A stretch of 64,000 nucleotides of DNA from Pseudomonas brassicacearum (GTDB lineage Bacteria; Pseudomonadota; Gammaproteobacteria; Pseudomonadales; Pseudomonadaceae): contig NZ_CP045701.2 of NCBI RefSeq assembly GCF_009601685.2, positions 2,604,001 to 2,668,000 of the forward strand, written 5' to 3'. This document shows, piece by piece, positions 10,435-18,617 of the stretch. The notes beneath the pieces were generated by a model. That model did not search any database and was not told the origin of the DNA. It worked only from the letters and a program-made list of their open reading frames with translations. The translations under genes were made by a program, and so were the position numbers. Positions within the stretch are counted from its first letter, which is position 1. Every line of letters begins with the position of its first letter.

Positions 10435-11672
10435 CAGAATACAAAATCGACAGCTAGGCTGATGACGTTGAATGAGCCCCCCGGCTCGAAGTCCGGTTGG
10501 GGGTTGATCAACGGGCCGACCGAGTTGCCTTTGAACCGTGTGTGATCGTATTGCAGCTTGGCGTCCATGTTCTTGGTGAAATCCCAGCGCACGCCCAGGG
10601 AGAGGGTCTGCTGGCCTTCGTTTGAGCCCAGGACGGAGTTGAGCGCACCGTTGAGCTGCGCGGCAGCACCCGCCAGGTCCGGTGGCAAGGCCGATGTTGA
10701 CAAGCCCGGGCTGGAGACTTCTGTTTCGGTCTTGGACCGAGCGTAGGTGACATAGGGGGTGAACGCTTCAATGCGGTATCCGCCGCTGATGTACCAGGCG
10801 CTGGTCCTGCCTAGCCCGGAACGGCTATCGAGACGCCCCCATTCGCTCATGACGAACCAATCGCCCGGATCATAGCTGGCGCCTACTCCAAAGAATTCGA
10901 CGGGCGTGTGATCGGAGTCGTAGCGATCGGCGATGGCGATGCCTTCTGCACCAAACTCCCTGAACGTATCGAAGAGTGAGTTGAACTGCTCCAGGGTCAG
11001 GTCGGCTTTCATGAAGGTGATGCGCGTGGTCAGGACGCCGAACTCAGTGGTGTTGGTGATCCCCCAGAAATTTCTCGCCAGTGCTTTGCCAGCGCCGTCA
11101 GGCAGTCGGCTGTCGGTCTGACCGTAGTGAGCCTGCACGGTATCGGTGATTTCATCGATATGAAACCGGTAGCTGCCATCGATGCCGTCGCTGCTGGAAA
11201 TCGGCATCAGGCTGTAGACCTCCATGGGCGCCCGCACCCAGGGCAGGGTATAGCCCACTTTTCGAGTGTCGGAGACCAGGAAAGTCGGCAATACGGTACG
11301 GCCGATGCGGGCGTTGAAGTCCGGCGTGAACTGGTACTTGATGTTGGCCCACTCGACAAAGGGTCGGTAGCTGTTGTCGTAGCGCTGCTCTGAAATGACC
11401 TGCACCACGGCCGACAGCTGCGGGGTGAACGTAGCGGTCAGTTGGGCACCGATCAGGCTGTCGACGTCGGCGCTCCAGTTGCGTGAATGACCTGCGCCGT
11501 TGGGTTTGAAGACACTGGAGGTGAAGTCGGCTTTTTTCTCGCTGGAGTGGACGATCCCCACGGTGCCGAAGCTGCTCAACGAGAACATCGCCGTATCGGC
11601 TGTGTCGGCGCTGGCCCCGCCGGCATACAGCGTCATGACGGCCAGGGCCAGTGTGTTGGGTCTTGTCACCAT
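10434..11672 (-). CDS. Outer-membrane porin-like beta-barrel protein
   Basis: About 412 residues from the chosen start MVTRPNTLALAVMTLYAGGASA, a signal peptide. The mature part alternates hydrophobic/polar residues with many aromatic strand ends and finishes SLAVDFVF, the terminal-Phe pattern of outer-membrane barrels. It lacks a plug or TonB box, so it is more like a small-solute porin than a receptor. I do not recognise a named family. The frame is open upstream to 11753, and a start at 11696 is also possible; neither has a strong Shine-Dalgarno. It lies between the histidine kinase and the PstS-like gene, both in the same direction with tight spacing, suggesting a joint role in delivering or sensing a solute. 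Confidence 0.75.
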   Translation of the reverse strand: MVTRPNTLALAVMTLYAGGASADTADTAMFSLSSFGTVGIVHSSEKKADFTSSVFKPNGAGHSRNWSADVDSLIGAQLTATFTPQLSAVVQVISEQRYDNSYRPFVEWANIKYQFTPDFNARIGRTVLPTFLVSDTRKVGYTLPWVRAPMEVYSLMPISSSDGIDGSYRFHIDEITDTVQAHYGQTDSRLPDGAGKALARNFWGITNTTEFGVLTTRITFMKADLTLEQFNSLFDTFREFGAEGIAIADRYDSDHTPVEFFGVGASYDPGDWFVMSEWGRLDSRSGLGRTSAWYISGGYRIEAFTPYVTYARSKTETEVSSPGLSTSALPPDLAGAAAQLNGALNSVLGSNEGQQTLSLGVRWDFTKNMDAKLQYDHTRFKGNSVGPLINPQPDFEPGGSFNVISLAVDFVF

Positions 11673-11764
11673 AGGGTCAACGTGACCTCGATGCATGGAT
11701 CGCCATTCGTCTGTTCCTTGTAACGTTGGCTGACACTGCGCGCTAGCACGCACCGAAGCGTAGT

Positions 11765-13627
11765 CTAGATCGCCAATTTGAGCGTAAAGGTCGCGCCCGT
11801 TCCCGGGCCCTCGCTGTGGGCCTCCAGCGAACCGCCCATCTCCATGGCCGCCAGCACGCAGCTGTGCAGCCCAAAGCCATGGCCATCCTTGCGCGTGGTA
11901 AAGCCATGGGCAAAGATTCGTGTCAGGTTTTCTGGCGCGATGCCTTCGCCATTGTCGATGACCTTGATCACCAGGGTGTTCTCTTGGGCAAGCTCACTCT
12001 GGAGGATGATTTGAGGGATAAGCTCCGGCCGGTCATCCATCGCCCTGCTGGCGTTTTTGATCAGGTTGACCAGGATCAGCAGCACCCGGTGCTTGTCCAG
12101 TAGCAGCAGGGGTGTTTCGGCCAGGTTTCGCACCACGGTGATCCGATGCGCCGCGATGATGCCGGTATTCATGCGCAGGGCATCCTCGATCAGGTCCTTT
12201 ATCTGCACAGTTTCGGCAATGCTGGAGGTGCCCGCATAGGATTGCTGGGCGGCGACGATTTCCTTGATGTGATCGACGCTTTTGCTCAATTGGCCGAGTT
12301 CTTCGGTCATGCTCTGTTGCTCGACCGCAAGCGCATCCACCAGTTGGTTCAGGTAGCCGGGCAGCAGCTTGCCTTTCTCGTCGCGGGAGATGAAGTCACC
12401 GAGGTCCTCGGCATGCTCGTTCATCATTTGCACCGCCTTGCCAAGCCCCAAGGCCTTGCTGGTGCGTAGCTTGCGGGTGACCAGGTCGGCGGAGATATTC
12501 ACGCTATTGAGCACATTGCCCACGTTGTGCAGGACATTGGTGGCGATTTCGGCCATGCCGGCCTGGCGGGCGGCCGCGGCCAGTTGAGTCTGGGCTTCGG
12601 CGGCGCGCAAACGGCTTTGCGCCAATTGCCAGCTCATCCGGGCGAGCAGGCCCACCAACAACACCAGCACCAGGCTGCCGCCCGCAGCGCGCCAGAGATA
12701 GGTCCGCGCTTGCAGGTTCACTGCGGCCAGTTGCTCTTGCTCGGACAACCCGACAATCACCGCCAATGGAAAATCGTAGAGCTGACGGGCGCTGGTGTAG
12801 CGCCGCACCCCGTCCCATCCATTGACCGAGAGCACGGCCTCGGTGTTTTCGGCGTCCGGCACCACGGCACTGTAATCGACCGTATCGCCGGCCAGTACCG
12901 TTTCCCCGGTGCGCCGTACGCGGAAGATGCCGTCGGTGCCAAGGAGCCCGAGCGCACCCTGGTCGCCGAGTTTCGAGGCATCGTAGCTGCTGACGAAGTA
13001 GGCGGCATCGACCTCGACCCTGGCGATCCCGGAAAGCCCGCCGTGCGCCGCGTTGAGTCGCCGGCTGAAGCGCAGGCGCCATTCCCCGGTGACAGGGCTT
13101 TTCCACGGGTGGCTGATGGACAGTGAGTCGCTGTGCCGCAGCGATTGCTGTTCATCCGGGTCCGCGATATTTTCCCGGTTGTTGACCCGCGTGCTTGCCA
13201 CGAGCCTGCCGTCGGGGTTGACCACACTGACGTCAAACACCAGGGCCGGGGGCAACAGGGCCCGCTCCTGGAGTCGGCGCAGGGGGTTGGGCTCACCCTC
13301 AGCTTCGTAGGTGTATTTGACCAGCTTGAGGGTTTGATCGATTTCGTGAATGGCGCGCAACATTTGCGCTTCATAAGTGGCGCCCATCTCCAGGCTTGCC
13401 GTCGCGGCGCTCTGCTGCGCGCGGGCCTGTTCAACCTTGATCAGGTACAGGGTAGCGGTCCAGATGACCAGCAACAGCAGCGCGGCCAGCAACGGGAACA
13501 GAATGTAGGCTTCCTTGGCCTGGTCGAGGCCGAACCGAAACACACCGGGCCCGGTAGTGCCATCGGCCTCTGCATGATGGGCAGTGCCAGGGGCCAACCT
13601 CAATGTCTCAGGCCGCTGGATCGGCAT
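11765..13627 (-). CDS. dCache membrane sensor histidine kinase
   Basis: A 620-residue inner-membrane kinase. The N-terminal half (TM about 42-62, periplasmic dCache about 70-315, TM about 320-340) closely matches the GGDEF-EAL protein at 7428-9800, including VEQARAQQ, LKLVKYTYE and AYFVSSYD. Similarity ends abruptly after SRLRAAEA (about residue 345). The C-terminal half has the phospho-acceptor helix (NVLHNVGNVLNSVN) and an HATPase_c domain with N box LVNLIKNASRAM, G1 DNGEGIAP and G2 GHGFGLHS, all intact. The start has AGGGAG in the context shared with the paralogue. It heads the operon with the porin-like and PstS-like genes. No response regulator is directly adjacent. Confidence 0.93.
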   Translation of the reverse strand: MPIQRPETLRLAPGTAHHAEADGTTGPGVFRFGLDQAKEAYILFPLLAALLLLVIWTATLYLIKVEQARAQQSAATASLEMGATYEAQMLRAIHEIDQTLKLVKYTYEAEGEPNPLRRLQERALLPPALVFDVSVVNPDGRLVASTRVNNRENIADPDEQQSLRHSDSLSISHPWKSPVTGEWRLRFSRRLNAAHGGLSGIARVEVDAAYFVSSYDASKLGDQGALGLLGTDGIFRVRRTGETVLAGDTVDYSAVVPDAENTEAVLSVNGWDGVRRYTSARQLYDFPLAVIVGLSEQEQLAAVNLQARTYLWRAAGGSLVLVLLVGLLARMSWQLAQSRLRAAEAQTQLAAAARQAGMAEIATNVLHNVGNVLNSVNISADLVTRKLRTSKALGLGKAVQMMNEHAEDLGDFISRDEKGKLLPGYLNQLVDALAVEQQSMTEELGQLSKSVDHIKEIVAAQQSYAGTSSIAETVQIKDLIEDALRMNTGIIAAHRITVVRNLAETPLLLLDKHRVLLILVNLIKNASRAMDDRPELIPQIILQSELAQENTLVIKVIDNGEGIAPENLTRIFAHGFTTRKDGHGFGLHSCVLAAMEMGGSLEAHSEGPGTGATFTLKLAI

Positions 13628-13736
13628 GGTGTGCTCCCTGCATAGTTCACTACCGAAGGCTGGTGGGCATCCGACACGGTAACGGCTCGGGGGGTGTTGC
13701 TCCTGATGGTCCGAGCTAAATCCTGAATCTGTCAGG

Positions 13737-13752
13737 AACTATAGACCACAAA
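13737..13752 (-). promoter_or_regulatory. Conserved 16-nt upstream element of the histidine kinase gene
   Basis: The reverse complement reads TTTGTGGTCTATAGTT, identical to 7297-7312, about 110-125 bp upstream of the kinase start. Sharing of this site by the two sensor paralogues suggests co-regulation or a retained ancestral promoter. Confidence 0.5.
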
Positions 13753-13820
13753 ACCTGCATGCCGGTATGTGAACAGGGATGTTGTGTTGCGCAGGAGAGG
13801 GCTTGTTTTCGCTGGACTCT

Positions 13821-13940
13821 GTAGGAGCTGGCGAAGCCTGCGATCTCTTGATCTTGATCTTGATCTTGATCTTGATCTTTCGCTTTCGACTCAATTGATC
13901 TTGGAAAGATCGCAGCCTCGTTGCACTCGACAGCTCCTAC
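13821..13940 (+). repeat. REP-type unit with an expanded TTGATC microsatellite
   Basis: One unit of the GTAGGAGCTGGCGAAGCC family, beginning at 13821 and closing with the inverted arm CAGCTCCTAC at 13931-13940. Its centre contains five perfect TTGATC hexamers (13848-13877), whereas the units at 18618-19218 have two. It fills most of the gap between the ABC transporter end and the kinase promoter; no gene is seen here. Confidence 0.85.
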
Positions 13941-13960
13941 GCTCCTACGCTTCTACGCTC

Positions 13961-15664
13961 TTACACCGCTTGTTTGACCTTGCGATGCACCCACTGCGCC
14001 TCGTCCTGCAATTCAAGGACTTGCCAATGGAAGCGCTCCAGGGAGGCGCTGTGCCCGACACTGATCAGGATCGTGTCCGGCAGCGTTTGCTTGAGCAATT
14101 GATAGCAGCGTGCTTCGTTTGCCGCGTCCAGCGCCGAGCTGCTCTCATCGAGAAACAGCACCGCAGGGCGGGCCAGCAGGGCCCTGACGAAAGCACAGCG
14201 TTGCTGTTCGCCGACGCTGAGGGTCTGCGCCCAGTCCCGTTCCTGCTCCAGTTGATCGGCCAGGTGTTGCAGGCCGACTTGCTCCATGATCTGGCGCAGC
14301 GCCGCATCTTCTTCGCGGCGGGGTGGTTTGGGGTACCAAAGCGCCTCGCGCAGGCTGCCCAGCGGCAGGTAGGGTTTTTGCGACAGTGTCAGGGCGCGCT
14401 CACGGTCATAACGACTTGAGCCGCGAGCATGATGCCAAAGCCCGGTAATCGTGCGGATCAGCGTCGATTTGCCGTAGCCGGACGGCGCGCTGATCATCAG
14501 GCTGTCGCCGGGCTTGAGGGAAAGGTTGAAGCCTTTGAACAAGGGCCGGCCGTTCGGCAGCCAGATGTCCAGGTCCTTGATGTCGAGGCCGCTGGCCTGT
14601 TGTTCGTGCCTGACCTGGGACGTGACCTCGACGTTATCCAGGCGCGCCTGGAAACCGATCAGTCGGTCGATCACCGACTTCCATTCCGACAGCTCCGGGA
14701 ACACGCTCACCAGGTAGGCGATGGCCGCGTGCACTTCGCCGAAGGCCGCGCTTATCTGGGTCAGGCGGCCGAGGGGAAAGGCGCCGGCAAAGAATTGTGG
14801 CGCCATGATGAACATCGGGATGACCGTTGCACTGCGCAAGTAGAAGGTCGAGTAGCCCATGATCAGCTTCTGTTTCTTCACCAGCGCCCAGAAGTTCTCC
14901 AGCGCCGCCTCCAGGCGATGGTTGAAGCGTTCGTTTTCCACGACCTCGCCCCGGTATTGCGCCACCGAGTCAGCGTTCTCCCGCAGGCGGATGAGCGAGA
15001 AACGAAAATCCGCTTCACGGCGTTGTTGCATGAAATTGAGGCTGGGCAGCGCGCGGCCCAGCCAGAAAGCGAGGCCGGTGCCCAGCAGCGCGTACACCAG
15101 GGCGACCCACACCAGCAACCCCGGAATGACCACCGACTGATCGTTGAACGGCACGCTGACAAGGCTGGAGGCCTGCCAGAGGATATGCAGGAAGGAAAAC
15201 AGCGACACCACCGACGTCAACAGGCCCAGGCTCAACTTGAGTGACTTGACGATAAACAGGTCGATGTCTTCGGCGATCCGCTGATCGGGGTTGTCGACGT
15301 CGGTCTCGGTCAGCTTCAGCTTCTGGTAGCGCTGGCTGCCCAGCCATTGATCGAGCATGTTGCGAGTCGCCCAGCGCCGCCAGCGGATGGTCAGCTTCTG
15401 CTGGAAGTGGAACGCGCCTACGGTAAAGGCGGCCATGCCTATCTGCAGCAGGATGAACTGCAGGCTGCCCACCAGGAAGCCGTGGTAGTCCAGGGCCTGC
15501 AAGGCGTTATAGAAATGCAGGTTCCAGAAGTTGGTGAGGATATTGACGCCAACCAGGCACAGGGTCATCAGCACGGTGGCCAACAGCAGCAACAGGGCCG
15601 GGTACTTTTCCTCGGAGGCCCAGAAAGGCCGCGCGAGACGCCAGAAATTGCGAAGTGTGTGCAT
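13961..15664 (-). CDS. YddA/SbmA-type ABC transporter (fused permease and ATPase)
   Basis: A 567-residue half-transporter: membrane domain (about 1-330, with LLLATVLMTLCLVGVNILTN and FWNLHFYNALQALD typical of the YddA/SbmA-like fold) and an ATPase domain (about 365-555) with Walker A GYGKSTL, signature LSVGEQQR and Walker B VLFLDES. Members of this family move peptides, vitamin B12-like compounds or unknown cargo. It is divergent from the FhuF-like gene, with a Fur-box-like site between them. I therefore infer an iron-linked role, possibly handling the siderophore after import or export. The dedicated exporter of the NRPS product is more likely the SyrD-like protein at 19253-20899. Confidence 0.85.
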   Translation of the reverse strand: MHTLRNFWRLARPFWASEEKYPALLLLLATVLMTLCLVGVNILTNFWNLHFYNALQALDYHGFLVGSLQFILLQIGMAAFTVGAFHFQQKLTIRWRRWATRNMLDQWLGSQRYQKLKLTETDVDNPDQRIAEDIDLFIVKSLKLSLGLLTSVVSLFSFLHILWQASSLVSVPFNDQSVVIPGLLVWVALVYALLGTGLAFWLGRALPSLNFMQQRREADFRFSLIRLRENADSVAQYRGEVVENERFNHRLEAALENFWALVKKQKLIMGYSTFYLRSATVIPMFIMAPQFFAGAFPLGRLTQISAAFGEVHAAIAYLVSVFPELSEWKSVIDRLIGFQARLDNVEVTSQVRHEQQASGLDIKDLDIWLPNGRPLFKGFNLSLKPGDSLMISAPSGYGKSTLIRTITGLWHHARGSSRYDRERALTLSQKPYLPLGSLREALWYPKPPRREEDAALRQIMEQVGLQHLADQLEQERDWAQTLSVGEQQRCAFVRALLARPAVLFLDESSSALDAANEARCYQLLKQTLPDTILISVGHSASLERFHWQVLELQDEAQWVHRKVKQAV

Positions 15665-15726
15665 GTGGTCTTGGTGAGCCTGGTCGCTAACGACGTTGAG
15701 TTTGCAGGGGAGGGAGGATAGGATCA

Positions 15727-15745
15727 GCCAATGCTAATCGTTTGC
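15727..15745. promoter_or_regulatory. Fur-box-like site
   Basis: GCCAATGCTAATCGTTTGC matches 13 of 19 positions of the Fur consensus GATAATGATAATCATTATC by hand alignment, and the surrounding AATGCTAATCGTTTGCATT is a good imperfect palindrome. It lies between the divergent YddA-like transporter and FhuF genes and could give iron repression of both. Confidence 0.55.
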
Positions 15746-15863
15746 ATTAATTAGGGAAAGCCACGGGAGCCCCGTTATCGAATTTCCAGAATGGCTTAAC
15801 CAGGCCTGGCCGCCGATACAGCGGGTTATTCGGCAGGCACCTGGCGATCAGCCTGCCATCGCG

Positions 15864-16550
15864 TTGAGCCAGCTTGCCGACCCTGCCGTACTGCAACCCT
15901 TGCTGAGCCGGTTTGCCCTGCGTTACCCGGGGGTGAACCGCGCCGCCGTGGTATCGCAGTGGTCGATGAACTACATGAGTATTGTCCTGCCGGCCACCCT
16001 GGCCTGCGTGCTGACGCGTCACTGTGCCATCGAGTTCTGGGGCGGGGACGCGCTGCTGCACGACGACGGTCAACCTGCGGCGCTGGACCTGGCCACGGGG
16101 CTGTCGGCCTTGGGCGCGGAGGATCGTGCTGCGTACTGGTCGCGATTGATCCACGAGCACCTGGCGCCGCTGTTCAGCACCTTGGCCGCCGCCGGTGGCC
16201 TGGCTCCGAAGATATTGTGGGGCAACTTCGTTGCCATCTGGGACGGCGCGTTCGTCAGGATGGACCCCGACCTGTCCAGGGACGGCTTCGCCGAGGCGCA
16301 CCAATGGCTGGAGCAGGTCACGGTGAACAACGGACGCTTGAAGCTGCGGGGCCTGCAACGCATGGTCGAATCACCGGCGCCGCAGATTTGCCCGTGCTTG
16401 CCCCTGCGTCGGCATTGCTGCCTGCATTACCAGCTGCACGAGCCGGTCGAAGGCCAACCGCCCGTGCTCTGCGAATCCTGCCCCAAGCTGCACCGCCTGC
16501 CGGTGGCTGAGCAGGTGAGCTACCTGCATTACATCTATGCAGAGGGGTGA
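15864..16550 (+). CDS. fhuF: FhuF-like ferric-siderophore reductase
   Basis: A cytoplasmic iron-sulfur protein that reduces imported ferric siderophores to release iron. The C-terminus carries the FhuF cysteine pattern, here CC-x16-C-x2-C (RRHCC...LCESC, about 195-217), wider than the CC-x10-C-x2-C of E. coli; family features AAVVSQWSMNYMS and GNFVAIWDGAF are also seen. The start is uncertain. The first usual start codon in frame is TTG at 15864 (228 residues), but sense-like coding (EFPEWLNQAWPPIQ) continues upstream to a stop at 15735 without ATG, GTG or TTG. ATC at 15777 sits 7 nt after GGGAG and may be the real start. The 3' end overlaps the convergent DMT transporter by 16 bp. Confidence 0.85.
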   Translation: MSQLADPAVLQPLLSRFALRYPGVNRAAVVSQWSMNYMSIVLPATLACVLTRHCAIEFWGGDALLHDDGQPAALDLATGLSALGAEDRAAYWSRLIHEHLAPLFSTLAAAGGLAPKILWGNFVAIWDGAFVRMDPDLSRDGFAEAHQWLEQVTVNNGRLKLRGLQRMVESPAPQICPCLPLRRHCCLHYQLHEPVEGQPPVLCESCPKLHRLPVAEQVSYLHYIYAEG

Positions 16551-17614
16551 GACTCTGTAGGAGCTGGCGAAGCCTGCGATCTCTCGATCTTGATCTTTCG
16601 CTTCAGACTTAATCGGCAGGGGAAAGATCGCAGCCTCGCTGCCTTTCCGAGATCAGGTATCCCACCATGCGTTTCGCGGCGTGTTTGCCTGCGATAAAAG
16701 GCGTGAATAGCCCACACCACCCCTATGAATAGAAACCCTGTCCCAAGCGCTTCCATAGAAGAGGGCCAACGATGGTTGATGAGCAAGCCCATCGTAGTTG
16801 CATAAATGGTTTCGCTGGCGATCAATTGCCCGCTTAGAGCCAGGGGTAGGCGCCGAGTGGCGACTGACCATGCCCAGGCACCTGCGAGGGTGGCGCCTAA
16901 CCCCTGAATTAACCCACAGATTATTAGCGCCTGAGTACCTGCTAACCCGCTCGGATGGCTAGCGAAGTGGGACAGTTTGAAGTACAGCCCAACAGGAACG
17001 AAGGCGAGCATTTCGACGCTGCACATGAAAATCAGCATGGCTGACCACAACATGGGAGATAGGCTTGGGCGCTGAGCCAAAGCACTTTCATTTAACAACC
17101 CAAAACCAGTCCAAAATCCAATGGCCATTAATGATGCGAGCAGACCCAGCAGTATCGAATCGGTCGGGAGCCCCACCGTTGCGCTGCTAAAATCAAACAC
17201 GCTCAGGTTGACCAAACTTATGCCCAATGCCGCCACCAGCAGTGGCCCGGCAATGGCGCGCCATGGCACGCTGGAGCTTCGCATGTTCCCGGCAATCGCG
17301 AGCACGATCGGTACTGACCCCATCATCACCGGAGGGATCACCGGCCCAGCTGCCAAGACGGCGGTGGTAATCAGAAAGAAGTAACCGATGTATCCCAAGA
17401 AGCCCAGCAGTGCGGCACAGACCCAGTCGCTCAGTCGCAATTGCCGCACTTCGCTACGGTAAACAAACAGCACCAGCAGGCTACCTAAACCGGCAAAGGC
17501 ATAGCTCACCACAGCCAGATCAAAAAGGCTGTAATCGCCGACCAACCCCGGAAAGATGTAGAGCAGCGACCAGGAAAAAGTGGCGGCAATGGCCGCTAAT
17601 AGGCCTAGGGTCAT
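16535..17614 (-). CDS. DMT-family (EamA) membrane transporter
   Basis: An inner-membrane permease with about ten hydrophobic helices in two homologous halves (MTLGLLAAIAATFSW at the start; LLGLLASLMAIGFW at mid-protein). The family exports amino acids, metabolites or drugs; the substrate is unknown. I start at 17614 because ATGA there overlaps the TetR stop; an upstream ATG at 17653 would overlap further. The last 35 or so residues, after about GGIPDLG, are Arg/Lys-rich (AARLRSFPCRLSLKRKIKIE) and are encoded by the intergenic REP-type unit at 16557-16640, so the natural C-terminus has probably been replaced by repeat read-through. The gene is paired with the TetR gene and probably controlled by it. 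Confidence 0.85.
   Translation of the reverse strand: MTLGLLAAIAATFSWSLLYIFPGLVGDYSLFDLAVVSYAFAGLGSLLVLFVYRSEVRQLRLSDWVCAALLGFLGYIGYFFLITTAVLAAGPVIPPVMMGSVPIVLAIAGNMRSSSVPWRAIAGPLLVAALGISLVNLSVFDFSSATVGLPTDSILLGLLASLMAIGFWTGFGLLNESALAQRPSLSPMLWSAMLIFMCSVEMLAFVPVGLYFKLSHFASHPSGLAGTQALIICGLIQGLGATLAGAWAWSVATRRLPLALSGQLIASETIYATTMGLLINHRWPSSMEALGTGFLFIGVVWAIHAFYRRQTRRETHGGIPDLGKAARLRSFPCRLSLKRKIKIERSQASPAPTESHPSA
16557..16640 (+). repeat. Single REP-type unit overlapping a gene end
   Basis: GTAGGAGCTGGCGAAGCCTG at 16557, then GATCTTGATCTTTCGCTTC, then AAAGATCGCAGCCTCG: the same family as 4738, 13821 and 18618. It begins 7 bp after the FhuF stop and codes, on the other strand, for the C-terminal tail of the DMT transporter. 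Confidence 0.85.
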
Positions 17615-18201
17615 ACGCTCTGCTCTTGCTGGCCCTGCTTGCGGATCCAGCATTGAGCTACATGCCGGGCAGTGTTGAATACCCGCACGTCCTGGCCCAT
17701 GGCGCCGCTGACAAAACTGCCTTCCAGCAAGATAAACAACCCATCAGCAACTACGTCAGGGTCGCTTATGCCGGCGCTCATGGCCAACGCAGTAAGATTT
17801 TCGCGTATCCCTTGCTTATGCCTGCTCACTGCCAAATGCACAGGGTGGCTAAAGTGCGGGAATTCAGCTGCACTGTTGACGAACAGGCACCCGCGCCCGC
17901 TATCTTGCAAAAGAAAGCGTTGATACAAATCAAAAAACGCCAGCATGCCACTGACCGGGTCGGGATGCCCTGCCAAGGTGCGCGCTACCTCTTCACGCCA
18001 GCGTCGGTCACGCTCCTCAAGACAAGCCACTATCAGCGCATCCTTGGAAGGGAAATGGCTGTAGAGCGTCATCTTGGTAACACCCGCCATCGCGGCGATG
18101 GCCATCACACCAGTGATGTATATACCTTGTGAAAGAAACAGCTTCAGCGCTGAGTCAATCAAGCGCTCACGGGTATTGTCCAATTTAAGGCACTCCGGCA
18201 T
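17611..18201 (-). CDS. TetR-family repressor
   Basis: About 196 residues with an N-terminal helix-turn-helix (RERLIDSALKLFLSQGIYITGV then AAMAGVTKMTLYSHFPSKDAL) and a TetR_C-type ligand domain with conserved GCLFVNSAAEF. I start at MPECLKLDNTRERL (18201); the frame is open to 18324 but the extra residues do not look like the family. A TTG at 18186, preceded by GGAG, is an alternative. Its stop overlaps the start of the DMT transporter, so the pair forms an operon and the regulator probably represses the transporter until a ligand binds. Confidence 0.87.
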   Translation of the reverse strand: MPECLKLDNTRERLIDSALKLFLSQGIYITGVMAIAAMAGVTKMTLYSHFPSKDALIVACLEERDRRWREEVARTLAGHPDPVSGMLAFFDLYQRFLLQDSGRGCLFVNSAAEFPHFSHPVHLAVSRHKQGIRENLTALAMSAGISDPDVVADGLFILLEGSFVSGAMGQDVRVFNTARHVAQCWIRKQGQQEQSV

Positions 18202-18344
18202 CGGGACGGAGTTGACTATACTGACCGGTAAGATTGAGGTGCATCCAAATACGACTTGAATCATGGCCGTTACGACATAGACCGCAGCATGCCAATGCAG
18301 CAGTAAATCGTAGGATTTGGCCAATCAGGAAGTTGCTACGCCAG

Positions 18345-18617
18345 CTAAGCGCCCCCTGAACCCGCAAGGTTGAACGCACGCCCATTCATGCGTCAGCCGC
18401 TCGGTAACGCCATTCGCTCGTTGCGTTGGCAATCGCGTGAGAACATTCTTCAGGTAGGCATATGGATCATGTCCGTTAAGTCGCGCCGACTGGACCAAAA
18501 GCATGATCGCAGCCGTCGTTTTTCGCTGCGTAGCGATCCGGAAAACAACCGATTCGAACGCCCAAGGGCCCACGGCCGGATCTGGTTCTCGACCTGGTTG
18601 TTGTCTATAGGCACACA
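18345..18617 (-). pseudogene. IS66-family transposase remnant (C-terminal end, frameshifted)
   Basis: Reading the minus strand, PIDNNQVENQIRPWALGRSN and LFSGSLRS are typical of the C-terminal part of IS66 TnpC. The reading then moves to another frame as AAIMLLVQSARLNGHDPYAY and LKNVLTRLPTQ, so at least one frameshift lies near 18520. Only about 90 codons remain. The 3' side (CTAAGCGCCCCCTGAA near 18345) resembles an IS66 terminal repeat. The upstream part of the transposase is cut off by the REP array that starts at 18618. Confidence 0.82.

Noticed and set aside
18220..18234. ACTGACCGGTAAGAT as a TetR operator upstream of 18201
   Set aside because: Only the central ACCGGT is palindromic; the outer half-sites do not match, so the support is too weak.
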